From the NCBI GenBank assembly GCA_966211965.1, contig CBIHON010000027.1, forward strand, positions 1 through 64,000: 64,000 nucleotides of DNA, read 5' to 3'. The notes under the pieces are model-generated. The model saw nothing but the letters and a program-made list of their open reading frames with translations. It made no database searches and had not been told where the DNA came from. This document shows, piece after piece, positions 1 to 8,638 of the stretch. The DNA comes from CBIHON01 sp966211965. Its GTDB lineage: Bacteria > Pseudomonadota > Gammaproteobacteria > Burkholderiales > Burkholderiaceae_D. How positions within the stretch are numbered: position 1 is the first letter of the stretch; each line of letters starts with the position of its first letter. The translations under genes were made by a program, and so were the position numbers.

Positions 1-848
1 GCGTAGTCGTTGAAGTCATGCGCCGGCGTGATCTTCACGCAGCCGGTGCCGAATTCCTTGTCGACATAGCTGTCGGCGATGATCGGGATCTCGCGATCGC
101 ACAGCGGCAATTTCAGCATCTTGCCGACCAGGTGGGCGTAACGCTCATCGGTCGGATCGACCGCTACCGCGACGTCGCCCAGCATGGTCTCGGGGCGCGT
201 GGTCGCCACCGTCAAATGCCCGCTGCCGTCGGCCAGCGGATAGTGGATGTACCACATGGAACCATCTTCTTCTTCCGATACGACTTCCAGATCGGATACG
301 GCGGTGCCCAGCACCGGGTCCCAGTTGACCAGCCGCTTGCCGCGATAGATCAAGCCTTGCTCGAACAGGCGCACGAAGACTTCAGTCACGGTCTTGGACA
401 GCTTCGGGTCCATCGTGAAGTATTCGCGGCTCCAGTCGGCGGACGCGCCCAGGCGGCGCATCTGGCCGGTGATGGTGGAGCCGGATTGCTCTTTCCATTC
501 CCATACTCTTTCCAGGAATTTTTCGCGGCCCAAATCGTGGCGCGAGACTTTTTTCGCATCGAGCTGGCGCTCGACCACGATCTGCGTCGCGATGCCGGCG
601 TGGTCGGTGCCGGGAATCCAGGCGGTATTGAAGCCGCGCATGCGGTGGTAGCGCGTCAAGCCGTCCATGATGGTCTGGTTGAACGCATGGCCCATGTGCA
701 GGGTGCCGGTCACATTGGGCGGCGGCAACTGGATGCTGAACGCGGGTTTGCCGGCGTCGGTCGTGGCGGTGTAATACCCGCGCTTTTCCCACTCGGCGCG
801 CCAGTGTTTTTCAATGTCGGCGGGTTCGAAAGACTTGGCTAATTCCAT
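1..848 (-). CDS. valS: Valyl-tRNA synthetase, N-terminal part (cut by window edge)
   Basis: Cytoplasmic class I aminoacyl-tRNA synthetase that charges tRNA-Val with valine. Translation of the minus strand from the ATG at 846-848 gives MELAKSFEPADIEKHW, then PPPNVTGTLHMGHAF, which holds the HIGH-type ATP-binding motif (HMGH). It continues with WIPGTDHAGIATQ, NWDPVLGTAVSDLEV and ATTRPETMLGD, the last in the editing (CP1) domain, all typical of ValS. About 282 residues of a protein usually near 950 are present; the rest lies beyond position 1. It is divergent from the thiamine operon, so its promoter lies in 849-950 together with that of thiC. The overlapping plus-strand frame is a GC-driven shadow. 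Identity is very secure. Confidence 0.97.
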   Translation of the reverse strand, partial: MELAKSFEPADIEKHWRAEWEKRGYYTATTDAGKPAFSIQLPPPNVTGTLHMGHAFNQTIMDGLTRYHRMRGFNTAWIPGTDHAGIATQIVVERQLDAKKVSRHDLGREKFLERVWEWKEQSGSTITGQMRRLGASADWSREYFTMDPKLSKTVTEVFVRLFEQGLIYRGKRLVNWDPVLGTAVSDLEVVSEEEDGSMWYIHYPLADGSGHLTVATTRPETMLGDVAVAVDPTDERYAHLVGKMLKLPLCDREIPIIADSYVDKEFGTGCVKITPAHDFNDY

Positions 849-895
849 GATTTGGCTCGTTTTTGCGAAACCGTACATTATAAGGGAGGTCAATG

Positions 896-923
896 CTGAC
901 TTCCTTATTCAAGGGCGTATAAT
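896..923 (+). promoter_or_regulatory. Candidate sigma70 promoter of the thiC operon
   Basis: TATAAT at 918-923 is a perfect -10 hexamer. CTGACT at 896-901, 16 bases upstream, matches the -35 consensus at four of six positions. It lies about 27 bases before the TPP aptamer, as expected for a riboswitch-led transcript. Confidence 0.55.
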
Positions 924-949
924 TCGATGACGCCAGTTTGACACGGCAC

Positions 950-1040
950 GACGCTAGGGGTCCTGGTTGCTTGTTGGTAAGGCAATCGGGTGAGAAACAC
1001 CCTTGAACCTGATCTGGATAATGCCAGCGAAGGGAAGCAA
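950..1040 (+). ncRNA. TPP riboswitch (THI element) in the thiC leader
   Basis: The conserved TPP aptamer blocks are present in order: CTAGGGG at 954-960, GGGTGAGAA at 988-996, ACCCTTGAACCTGATCTGG at 999-1017, then ATAATGCCAGCGAAGGGA at 1018-1035. These match the THI-box consensus that binds thiamine pyrophosphate and lowers expression of thiamine genes. Downstream, 1078-1087 can pair with 1101-1110, which contains the thiC Shine-Dalgarno. The aptamer segment 1027-1033 can pair instead with 1079-1085. This suggests control at translation initiation. The aptamer is certain from sequence; the switching model is inference. Confidence 0.95.
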
Positions 1041-1077
1041 TCGGAACGAATAGAGGTACTCCAGTTTCTTCCGGCAT

Positions 1078-1110
1078 TCCTTCGCTTATAGATGACATTT
1101 AAGCAAAGGA
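1078..1110 (+). promoter_or_regulatory. Candidate Shine-Dalgarno sequestor stem of the TPP riboswitch
   Basis: TCCTTCGCTT (1078-1087) is complementary at nine of ten positions to AAGCAAAGGA (1101-1110), with a 13-base loop. The 3' arm contains AAAGGA, the ribosome-binding site five bases before the thiC ATG. CCTTCGC (1079-1085) is also fully complementary to GCGAAGG (1027-1033) at the 3' side of the aptamer, so the two pairings exclude each other. Confidence 0.6.
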
Positions 1111-1115
1111 CTCAC

Positions 1116-3029
<1,914 letters not shown>

Positions 3030-3038
3030 TGAGCGCAC

Positions 3039-3239
3039 ATGGAAATTGAACTGAACGGTGCGCCGCACCCGGTGAGCGACAACCAGAACGTGCAGGATCT
3101 GATCGTGTCGCTCGATTTGGCCGGCAAGTCCTTGGCGGTTGCGATCAATCGCGAGGTTGTGCCGCGTCATTTGTGGCCGCAACGTGTTTTGCAGGCGCGG
3201 GATCGGGTGGATATCGTGCGGGCGATCGGCGGCGGTTGA
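3039..3239 (+). CDS. thiS: Sulfur carrier protein ThiS
   Basis: Small ubiquitin-fold protein of 66 residues that carries sulfur as a C-terminal thiocarboxylate for thiazole formation by ThiG. It starts MEIELNGAPHPV and ends AIGGG, so the obligatory C-terminal Gly-Gly is present. The start lies 9 bases after thiC, which implies co-transcription. In many relatives thiO (glycine oxidase) sits between thiC and thiS; it is absent here and no thiF is seen nearby. The thiazole donor enzyme and ThiS adenylyltransferase must therefore be encoded elsewhere, if present. Confidence 0.95.
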   Translation: MEIELNGAPHPVSDNQNVQDLIVSLDLAGKSLAVAINREVVPRHLWPQRVLQARDRVDIVRAIGGG

Positions 3240-3253
3240 ACGAAGTTGTTATT

Positions 3254-3291
3254 CCCTCCCCTTCAAGGGGAGGGTTAGGGTGGGGATGGGT
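3254..3291 (+). repeat. Palindromic repeat, left copy flanking the DUF559 pseudogene
   Basis: A 10-bp stem with a single central base (CCCTCCCCTT-C-AAGGGGAGGG, 3254-3274) is followed by a tail GTTAGGGTGGGGATGGGT (to 3291). The tail points toward the DUF559 gene. The same element occurs in inverted orientation at 3637-3673 and again at 45596-45636. It has the palindrome-plus-conserved-tail form of REP-type repeats. Confidence 0.85.
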
Positions 3292-3296
3292 AAAAA

Positions 3297-3665
3297 ATGC
3301 AAGCTCAAACCAACGATTTCACCAAGACCGCAGCAAAAGCTTTACGAAAATCGCCGACCGATGCAGAACGCAAACTCTGGCACCGTTTGCGCGGCGAGCA
3401 GTTAGGAGTGAAGTTTCGCCGCCAGCACCCATTCGAAACCTACATACTCGATTTCGTTTGCATGGAACGCCGTTTGGTTATAGAGGTCGACGGTTAGTAG
3501 CATGCGGATGATCAGGAATATGATGAGGAAAGAACTGAAAAACTGCGCGCAGCAGGTTTCACCGTTCTTCGATTTTGGAACAACGAAGTATTGAATGAGA
3601 CAGACGCAGTTGTGCAGGCTATTTGGCGTGTGTTGAACCCATCCCCGCCCCAACCCTCCCCTTGA
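3297..3665 (+). pseudogene. DUF559 (restriction-endonuclease-fold) protein, interrupted by two stop codons
   Basis: The first 66 residues (MQAQTNDFTKTAAKALRKSP, then TDAERKLWHRLRGEQLGVKF, then ILDFVCMERRLVIEVDG) are a typical DUF559 N-terminal half, a family with a VSR/PD-(D/E)XK-like nuclease fold. After G66 two adjacent amber codons (3495-3500) stand where relatives usually read GQ before H. The same frame then continues with HADDQEYDEERTEKLRAAGF, VLRFWNNEVL and AVVQAIWRVLNPSPPQPSP to a TGA at 3663-3665. The frame is intact apart from the stops, so the loss looks recent. The last residues are encoded by the downstream palindromic repeat. The gene sits between thiS and thiG, where it has no known thiamine role; insertion is inferred. 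Confidence 0.8.
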
Positions 3666-3673
3666 AGGGGAAG
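3637..3673 (-). repeat. Palindromic repeat, right copy flanking the DUF559 pseudogene
   Basis: Tail ACCCATCCCCGCCCCAACC then CTCCCCTTGAAGGGGAAGG. It is the reverse complement of the 3254-3291 element with a few mismatches, so the pair is inverted with both tails facing the DUF559 gene. Its left part encodes the last residues (NPSPPQPSP) and stop of the DUF559 frame. Confidence 0.85.
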
Positions 3674-3753
3674 GAGCCTTCTCAGTGCTTGTGTCTGACA
3701 GTGCTATTTAGCGCCTTTGTCTTCTACACGAAAAAGCGCACACAGGAGCAGAA

Positions 3754-4563
3754 ATGAATTCAGATAATCAGCAGGCCGCAACACACCAAGAAGGTTTGAC
3801 CATCGCCGGCAAAACCTACCGCTCCCGCCTCCTGGTCGGCAGCGGCAAATACCGCGACCTGGAACAAACCCGCGAAGCGACCGAAGCCAGCGGCGCCGAA
3901 ATCATCACCGTCGCGATCCGCCGCGTCAACATCGGCCAGGACCCCAACGCACCCAGCCTGCTCGACGTGGTCCCGCCGTCGAAATACACGATCCTGCCCA
4001 ACACCGCCGGCTGCTACAACGCCAAGGATGCGATCTACACCCTGCAGCTTGCACGCGAACTTTTGAACGGCCACAAGCTGGTCAAGCTCGAAGTGCTAGG
4101 CGACGAAAAGACCCTGTTCCCCAACATGCCGGAAACCCTGAAAGCCGCCGAAGTCCTGGTCAAAGACGGTTTCGACGTCATGGTCTATTGCAGCGACGAT
4201 CCGATCCAGGCGCGGATGCTGGAAGAAATCGGCTGCGTCGCCGTGATGCCGCTGGCTTCCTTGATCGGGTCCGGCATGGGCATCCTCAATCCGTGGAACC
4301 TGTCGCTGATCATCGAGCAAAGCAAGGTGCCGGTGCTGGTCGATGCCGGCGTCGGCACTGCTTCCGATGCGGCGATTGCGATGGAATTGGGCTGCGACGG
4401 CGTGCTGATGAACACAGCGATTGCCGGCGCGCGCGACCCGATCCGCATGGCGCGCGCGATGCGCCTGGCGGTGGAAGCCGGGCGTGAAGCCTATCTGGCC
4501 GGCCGGATTGCAAAACGTTTTGCCGCCTCGCCCTCGTCGCCGATGGCGGGGAGAGTGGTATGA
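3754..4563 (+). CDS. thiG: Thiazole synthase ThiG
   Basis: TIM-barrel enzyme that forms thiazole phosphate from DXP, dehydroglycine and ThiS thiocarboxylate. The 269-residue product contains VKLEV, whose K111 is the expected Schiff-base lysine. It also has LPNTAGCYNA, AVMPLASLIGSGMGI and VDAGVGTASDAA, which form the phosphate and active-site loops. AGGAG at 3744-3748 precedes the ATG by five bases. Its TGA overlaps the thiD ATG by four bases (ATGA), implying translational coupling. It is separated from thiS by the DUF559 module. DXP for this reaction is made by dxs at 26 kb. Confidence 0.97.
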   Translation: MNSDNQQAATHQEGLTIAGKTYRSRLLVGSGKYRDLEQTREATEASGAEIITVAIRRVNIGQDPNAPSLLDVVPPSKYTILPNTAGCYNAKDAIYTLQLARELLNGHKLVKLEVLGDEKTLFPNMPETLKAAEVLVKDGFDVMVYCSDDPIQARMLEEIGCVAVMPLASLIGSGMGILNPWNLSLIIEQSKVPVLVDAGVGTASDAAIAMELGCDGVLMNTAIAGARDPIRMARAMRLAVEAGREAYLAGRIAKRFAASPSSPMAGRVV

Positions 4564-5354
4564 AGCGGCCCTGCGTGCTGGTGTTCGCCGGTGCGGACCC
4601 CAGCGGAGGCGCCGGCATCCAGGCCGACATCGAGGCGATCTCGACGCTCGGCGCGCATCCGCTGTCGGTCATCACGGCCTTGACGGTGCAGGACAACGAC
4701 CGTGTCTTTTCGGTTCATCCGGTGCCGGCGCTCTTGGTGCAGCAACAGGCGCAGGCATTGATCAACAAGATCGAGATCGCCGCGGTCAAGATCGGCATCG
4801 TCGGCACGCGCGAGAATGCCGAGACGATAGCCGAACTGGTGCATGCGCTGCGGTTGCGCCAACCCGGTTTGCCGGTCGTGCTCGATCCGGTTCTGGCCAG
4901 CGGCAATGGCGATGCGCTGGCGATCGACGATGCGATGCAGACCATCGGGCCGCTGCTGTCGGTCACTACCTTGCTGACGCCGAATCTGCCGGAAGCGGCC
5001 GTGCTGTGCGGAGGCGAGCGGCGTCTCAATGCGCAGGTCGAGGCTTTGCTGTGCGTATGCCGCCACGTGCTGATCAAGGGTGGCCATGGGCACGAAGAAC
5101 AGGTCACCAATCGCTGGTACACCGAGGGGGCTTCTCGCGCCTGGGTTTGGCCGCGTTTTCCGGGGGCGTTCCATGGCAGCGGCTGCACTTTGGCTTCGGC
5201 CATCGCCGCCTTGCTGGCCAATGGCCAAAGCATGGCCGATGCGACCGACCTGGCCCAGGCCTACTGCCAGCAAGCGCTGGAAACCGCGTATGCCATCGCG
5301 GACGGCCAGCGCATTCCCAATCGTTCGGTATCGCTGTTGGAGGAACATGCATGA
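4560..5354 (+). CDS. thiD: Hydroxymethylpyrimidine/phosphomethylpyrimidine kinase ThiD
   Basis: Ribokinase-fold kinase that phosphorylates HMP and HMP-P to HMP-PP. The 264 residues show GADPSGGAGIQADI near the N-terminus (substrate loop), GNGDAL, TPNLPEA and the C-terminal anion-hole motif GSGCTLASA with C209. It overlaps thiG and thiE by four bases at each end, a tightly coupled thiG-thiD-thiE block. A longer open frame running through thiG and thiD into thiE is out of frame with ThiD and is not a fusion protein. Confidence 0.95.
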   Translation: MKRPCVLVFAGADPSGGAGIQADIEAISTLGAHPLSVITALTVQDNDRVFSVHPVPALLVQQQAQALINKIEIAAVKIGIVGTRENAETIAELVHALRLRQPGLPVVLDPVLASGNGDALAIDDAMQTIGPLLSVTTLLTPNLPEAAVLCGGERRLNAQVEALLCVCRHVLIKGGHGHEEQVTNRWYTEGASRAWVWPRFPGAFHGSGCTLASAIAALLANGQSMADATDLAQAYCQQALETAYAIADGQRIPNRSVSLLEEHA

Positions 5355-5962
5355 GAGGACTGTACATTGTCACGCCCGATTGGGATGACACGCACAAGCT
5401 GTTGAACATTACCGAAGCGGCCTTGCGCGGCGGCGCGGCTCTGGTGCAATACCGTCACAAGACCGCCGGCGCGGAACTGCGGCGCGAACAGGCGCAATGC
5501 CTGCTCGATTTGTGCCGCAGTTATCAGCGGCCGTTCATCATCAACGACTTTGTCGAACTGTGCCAGGAATTGGATGCCGACGGCGTGCACGTCGGCGGCA
5601 CCGATGCCTCGGTTGCCGCCGTGCGCGCCGCGCTCGGGCCGGACAAGATTATCGGCGCCTCCTGCTATGGCGACCTGCAGCTGGCGCACGATGCGCATCG
5701 CGCCGGCGCCAGCTATGTCGCATTCGGCGGTTTCTATCCCTCGCGTGTGAAGAAATATCCGGTCACGACGCCGCCCGATATCGTCATGCAGTCAAAGCAG
5801 GAAATTCCCTTGCCGGCCGCCGTGATCGGCGGCATGACGCAGGAAAATTCGGCCCCCCTGGTGGCGCGCGGCGCGGATATGGTGGCGGCGATCAGCAGCG
5901 TCTATCTGGCGGCCAATCCCCAAGCTGCGGCGCGCGAATTCGCGAATTTGTTTATCGCCTGA
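5351..5962 (+). CDS. thiE: Thiamine-phosphate synthase ThiE
   Basis: TIM-barrel enzyme that joins HMP-PP and thiazole phosphate to thiamine phosphate, the last shared step of the pathway. The 203 residues contain QYRHKTA (usually QLRxK), FIINDFVELCQE, ADGVHVGGTD, IGASCYGD and a phosphate-binding VIGGMTQEN. The start ATG lies inside the thiD stop (ATGA overlap). It is the last gene of the operon. Transcription probably ends in the 110-bp inverted repeat 18 bases downstream. Confidence 0.95.
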   Translation: MRGLYIVTPDWDDTHKLLNITEAALRGGAALVQYRHKTAGAELRREQAQCLLDLCRSYQRPFIINDFVELCQELDADGVHVGGTDASVAAVRAALGPDKIIGASCYGDLQLAHDAHRAGASYVAFGGFYPSRVKKYPVTTPPDIVMQSKQEIPLPAAVIGGMTQENSAPLVARGADMVAAISSVYLAANPQAAAREFANLFIA

Positions 5963-5979
5963 TTTTCTTCGCTTTGCAG

Positions 5980-6089
5980 CATGAGAGCCGTGCACACCGC
6001 ACACAGCACATGGTACCGGGCGGAATGCCAATAGAATAAACGCCTTCCGGCCGTAGCGTGTGCTGTGTGCGGTGTGCACGGCTCTCATG
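5980..6089. repeat. Long inverted repeat between convergent genes (bidirectional terminator or MITE-like element)
   Basis: A perfect 31-bp arm at 5980-6010 (ending CACACAGCACA) is repeated in inverse at 6059-6089. The inner 48 bases are partly self-complementary as well, so almost the whole 110 bp can fold into one hairpin. It lies between thiE (plus) and the aminotransferase (minus) and could terminate both. No T-run follows either arm. Arms this long and perfect fit a small mobile element better than an ordinary terminator. Confidence 0.8.
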
Positions 6090-6146
6090 GCGCTTGATGA
6101 AAATCGGCATGCAGGATTTGCTGCACCGGCGGCGGACTTTCGGCAA

Positions 6147-7316
6147 TTACGCAAAACATTCCAGCGCCCCGATCAAGCAATCCAGATCCGCAATCGGAGT
6201 GTACAAATGCGGCGTCACCCGAACCCCGGCTTTGCCTTCGATATCGCGTCCCACGGTGAAGATGCGGTGCCGGTCATACAGGTAATCGACTACCTCCTTC
6301 GACGCCATCCCTTTGACGTGAAATGCGCCGATCGCACAGGCCCGATGCGATGCGGCAGGCGTCAGCATTTCGATCCGGGCAAACCCGCGCACCCGCTCAA
6401 TCCAATAATCCTTCAGGTAGCGCAGCCGCGCTTCCTTGGTGCTGCCGCCGATCGACTGGTGAAACGCGATCGCATCCTCGATTGCCAGGATCGGCGCCGG
6501 CGGCGTGGTGCCGACATGCGCAAACTTGCCGATGTCGCCGGGCGCGCAAGCGGTGCCGCCGAATAAGGGCGCGATGTCCGCGATACGCTCCTTGCGGATA
6601 TACAAGAGGCCGACGCCAAGCGGTGCGCCCAGCCACTTGTGCAGATTCACCGCAACGAAATCGCTCTCCAATTCCGGCAGCCGATAATCAAGCTGCGCGA
6701 ACGAGTGCGCCGCGTCGACCAGCACATCCACGCCATGTCTGCGCGCCATCTGCGCGATCTTCGCCACCGGCACGATCTGCCCGGTCAGGTGGATCATGTG
6801 CGTCACCAGGATGGCGCGCGTTCGGGGCGTGATCGCTTGCTCGTAAGCCGCAACGATTTCATCGTCGTCTTGCGGATCGAGCGGCAGCCGGATGTGCGTC
6901 AGCCAGATGCCTTTGCGCTGCCGGACCATTTCGAAAGCCTCGACCACACTGTCGTAATCCTGGCTGCTCAGCACGACTTCATCGCCGGCCCGGAAGGGAT
7001 AGCCCTGGATCAGGATATTCATCGCCTCCGTCAGGTTGCGCGTGAGGACCAACTCGCCCGCCTCGGTGCCGGTGAACGTAGACAGCGCATGCATGACGGC
7101 GCTCAGGCGCTGCGGATATGCGGTGCGCAGGAACAGCGCGCCGTCCCGGTTGATCAGTTCGTTGTAAGTCTTGAAGGCCTCGAACACGGGCGTGGATTGC
7201 ACGCTGAAATAGCCGTTTTCGAGATTGATGAACTCGTCGTTGAGCACATACTGGCGGCGGACACCGGCCCAAAAGTATTCGTCGGCCGGATCGATTGTGG
7301 CAGGTGTCGGGTTCAA
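6147..7316 (-). CDS. Class V PLP-dependent aminotransferase (isopenicillin-N-epimerase-like)
   Basis: Fold-type I PLP enzyme of 389 residues. The motif VDAAHSF (D201, H204) and AVNLHKWLGAP (K227, Schiff-base lysine) mark the class V family, which includes cysteine desulfurases and isopenicillin-N epimerase-like proteins. LTRNLTEAMN near residue 91 is a cofactor phosphate loop. No signal peptide is visible. It lies 78 bases after the dapA-like gene on the same strand, so the two are probably one operon. The true substrate is unknown. The annotation 'epimerase' is by family only, and nothing nearby suggests beta-lactam synthesis. Confidence 0.85.
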   Translation of the reverse strand: MNPTPATIDPADEYFWAGVRRQYVLNDEFINLENGYFSVQSTPVFEAFKTYNELINRDGALFLRTAYPQRLSAVMHALSTFTGTEAGELVLTRNLTEAMNILIQGYPFRAGDEVVLSSQDYDSVVEAFEMVRQRKGIWLTHIRLPLDPQDDDEIVAAYEQAITPRTRAILVTHMIHLTGQIVPVAKIAQMARRHGVDVLVDAAHSFAQLDYRLPELESDFVAVNLHKWLGAPLGVGLLYIRKERIADIAPLFGGTACAPGDIGKFAHVGTTPPAPILAIEDAIAFHQSIGGSTKEARLRYLKDYWIERVRGFARIEMLTPAASHRACAIGAFHVKGMASKEVVDYLYDRHRIFTVGRDIEGKAGVRVTPHLYTPIADLDCLIGALECFA

Positions 7317-7394
7317 GATTGCCTCGTTAAAATGTAAAGAGGGTGCCCGGCTATTTTTGCATAGTCGTGAAAAAACAGCCGTGCATGGATTGCG

Positions 7395-8270
7395 TCATTC
7401 GACTCGACACTCCAGTCGCTTCAGTTCAGCCGCGAGCAATTCCCGCATCCCGGGCGAGGCTGTCAGCATCGGCGCGCGCAATTCGTCACGCATATGCCCA
7501 AGCATGCCAAGCGCGGCTTTGAGCGGAGCCGGATTCGGCTCTTCGAAAACACGATGGATCATCGGCAGCAGACGATAGAAAACGCTTCGCGCTTCCTCCA
7601 ATTGCCCCGACCGCACCAATTGCGGCAGGCGCGCAAACAAATCCGGGCGCAAATGGGCCGAGGCCGCGATAGCGCCGCTGCCGCCCAGGCACAGCGTCGA
7701 CAGGATTTGCTGATCTTCGCCGGCCAGCACCGCGAGCTTGCCGTCCGCGATCAACTGCATGGTCAGCGCTGCGTCGCCGCCGCAATCCTTGATTGCGGTC
7801 ACGCGCGGATGTTCGGCAATCGCGCGCAGCGTGGCCAATTCCATCGCGACGCCGGTGCGATAGGGAATGTTGTAGACGATGAGCGGGACGGCGGCGGCAT
7901 CGGCCAGTGTTTTGAAATACGCAACCAGCGCGGCTTGCGATGGACGGATGTAGTAGGGCGGCGGCACCAGCAGCCCGGCGATCGGCCGGCGCTGGATCTG
8001 CACCAATCTCGCCAGCAGCGAAGGCAGGTTGTTGTCCGACAAACCCATCGCCACAGGCGCTTGCGGAACCGCCGCAATCACCGCATCGAGGACCGCCAGT
8101 TGTTCCTGCTCGCTGAGCGCGGCCGCTTCGCCGGTGGTGCCGCAGGCGATCAAGCCGGCAATGCCGGCGCCGGTCAAGCGCCGTGCCATTTCCTGCAACG
8201 CGGGAAAATCGATTTCTCCGTCTTGGAAAGGGGTGACCAAGGGTACCCAGATACCTGTAAAACCTGTCAT
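7395..8270 (-). CDS. Dihydrodipicolinate synthase (DapA) family protein
   Basis: Class I aldolase-fold protein of 291 residues. Residues known from E. coli DapA fall at the same numbers: T45/T46 in CGTTGE, Y107 in PPPYY, Y133 and R138 in YNIPYRTG, and the Schiff-base K161 in AIKDC. It could therefore be a real 4-hydroxy-tetrahydrodipicolinate synthase (lysine and cell-wall pathway). It lies beside an aminotransferase rather than in the usual Burkholderiales dapA setting, so it may be a second copy with a related role. AGGAGA precedes the ATG by about six bases. Confidence 0.85.
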   Translation of the reverse strand: MTGFTGIWVPLVTPFQDGEIDFPALQEMARRLTGAGIAGLIACGTTGEAAALSEQEQLAVLDAVIAAVPQAPVAMGLSDNNLPSLLARLVQIQRRPIAGLLVPPPYYIRPSQAALVAYFKTLADAAAVPLIVYNIPYRTGVAMELATLRAIAEHPRVTAIKDCGGDAALTMQLIADGKLAVLAGEDQQILSTLCLGGSGAIAASAHLRPDLFARLPQLVRSGQLEEARSVFYRLLPMIHRVFEEPNPAPLKAALGMLGHMRDELRAPMLTASPGMRELLAAELKRLECRVE

Positions 8271-8364
8271 AGCAAATCTCCTGATGTGTTGACCGACAAG
8301 TCACCTTCAGGGAGATGCAAGAAGCGGGGAGTGCGGAGGGGAAGTGATTCAACCTAAGCGCCTG

Positions 8365-8393
8365 CTGTCCTGTCAGCCCACCTGACGGGACAG
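8365..8393. other. Imperfect inverted repeat in the dapA/uvrD divergent region
   Basis: CTGTCCTGTCAG (8365-8376) and CTGACGGGACAG (8382-8393) are inverse copies with one mismatch around a 5-base loop. It is either a regulator site or a small hairpin. The rest of the 368-base gap holds no gene I can support. Confidence 0.4.
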
Positions 8394-8626
8394 CGCGCCC
8401 CGGTCAGATGAGCGACTGTTTCTTGCATTTGCTGCCTGCATCGACGTGCGTCTGCGGCGCGGCGACAAAGCCGGCGGCGCAAACGAAATCGGTGAGGGAA
8501 GCAAACATATTGATTGAATGCAGAGAAATTGTTTTTCGATTATGCCGGGCTTGCATTCCGCGCGTCAAGTCGCTTGAGGCGCCAAAGATGTGTCGTCATA
8601 TGGCGCAGCAGCTTGTCCCGCCCGGC

Positions 8627-8632
8627 TATAAT
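8627..8632 (+). promoter_or_regulatory. Perfect -10 box of uvrD, giving a very short or absent leader
   Basis: TATAAT ends six bases before the uvrD ATG (8639). Transcription from it would begin at or next to the start codon. No Shine-Dalgarno is present between the box and the ATG, and no good -35 is seen. Confidence 0.45.
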
Positions 8633-8638
8633 CTTACG

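Noticed and set aside
3495..3500. Amber recoding (pyrrolysine or suppression) in the DUF559 gene
   Set aside because: No tRNA-Pyl, PylS or similar evidence in the window; two consecutive ambers fit pseudogenisation better.
4421..5962. Apparent 513-codon fusion ending in ThiE
   Set aside because: The first 310 codons are thiG and thiD read out of frame; ThiE starts at 5351 by an ATGA overlap.
8408..8638. 77-codon N-terminal extension of UvrD
   Set aside because: Not similar to the family N-terminus and it contains the probable promoter; MQNLLHNLNPEQ at 8639 aligns with UvrD.
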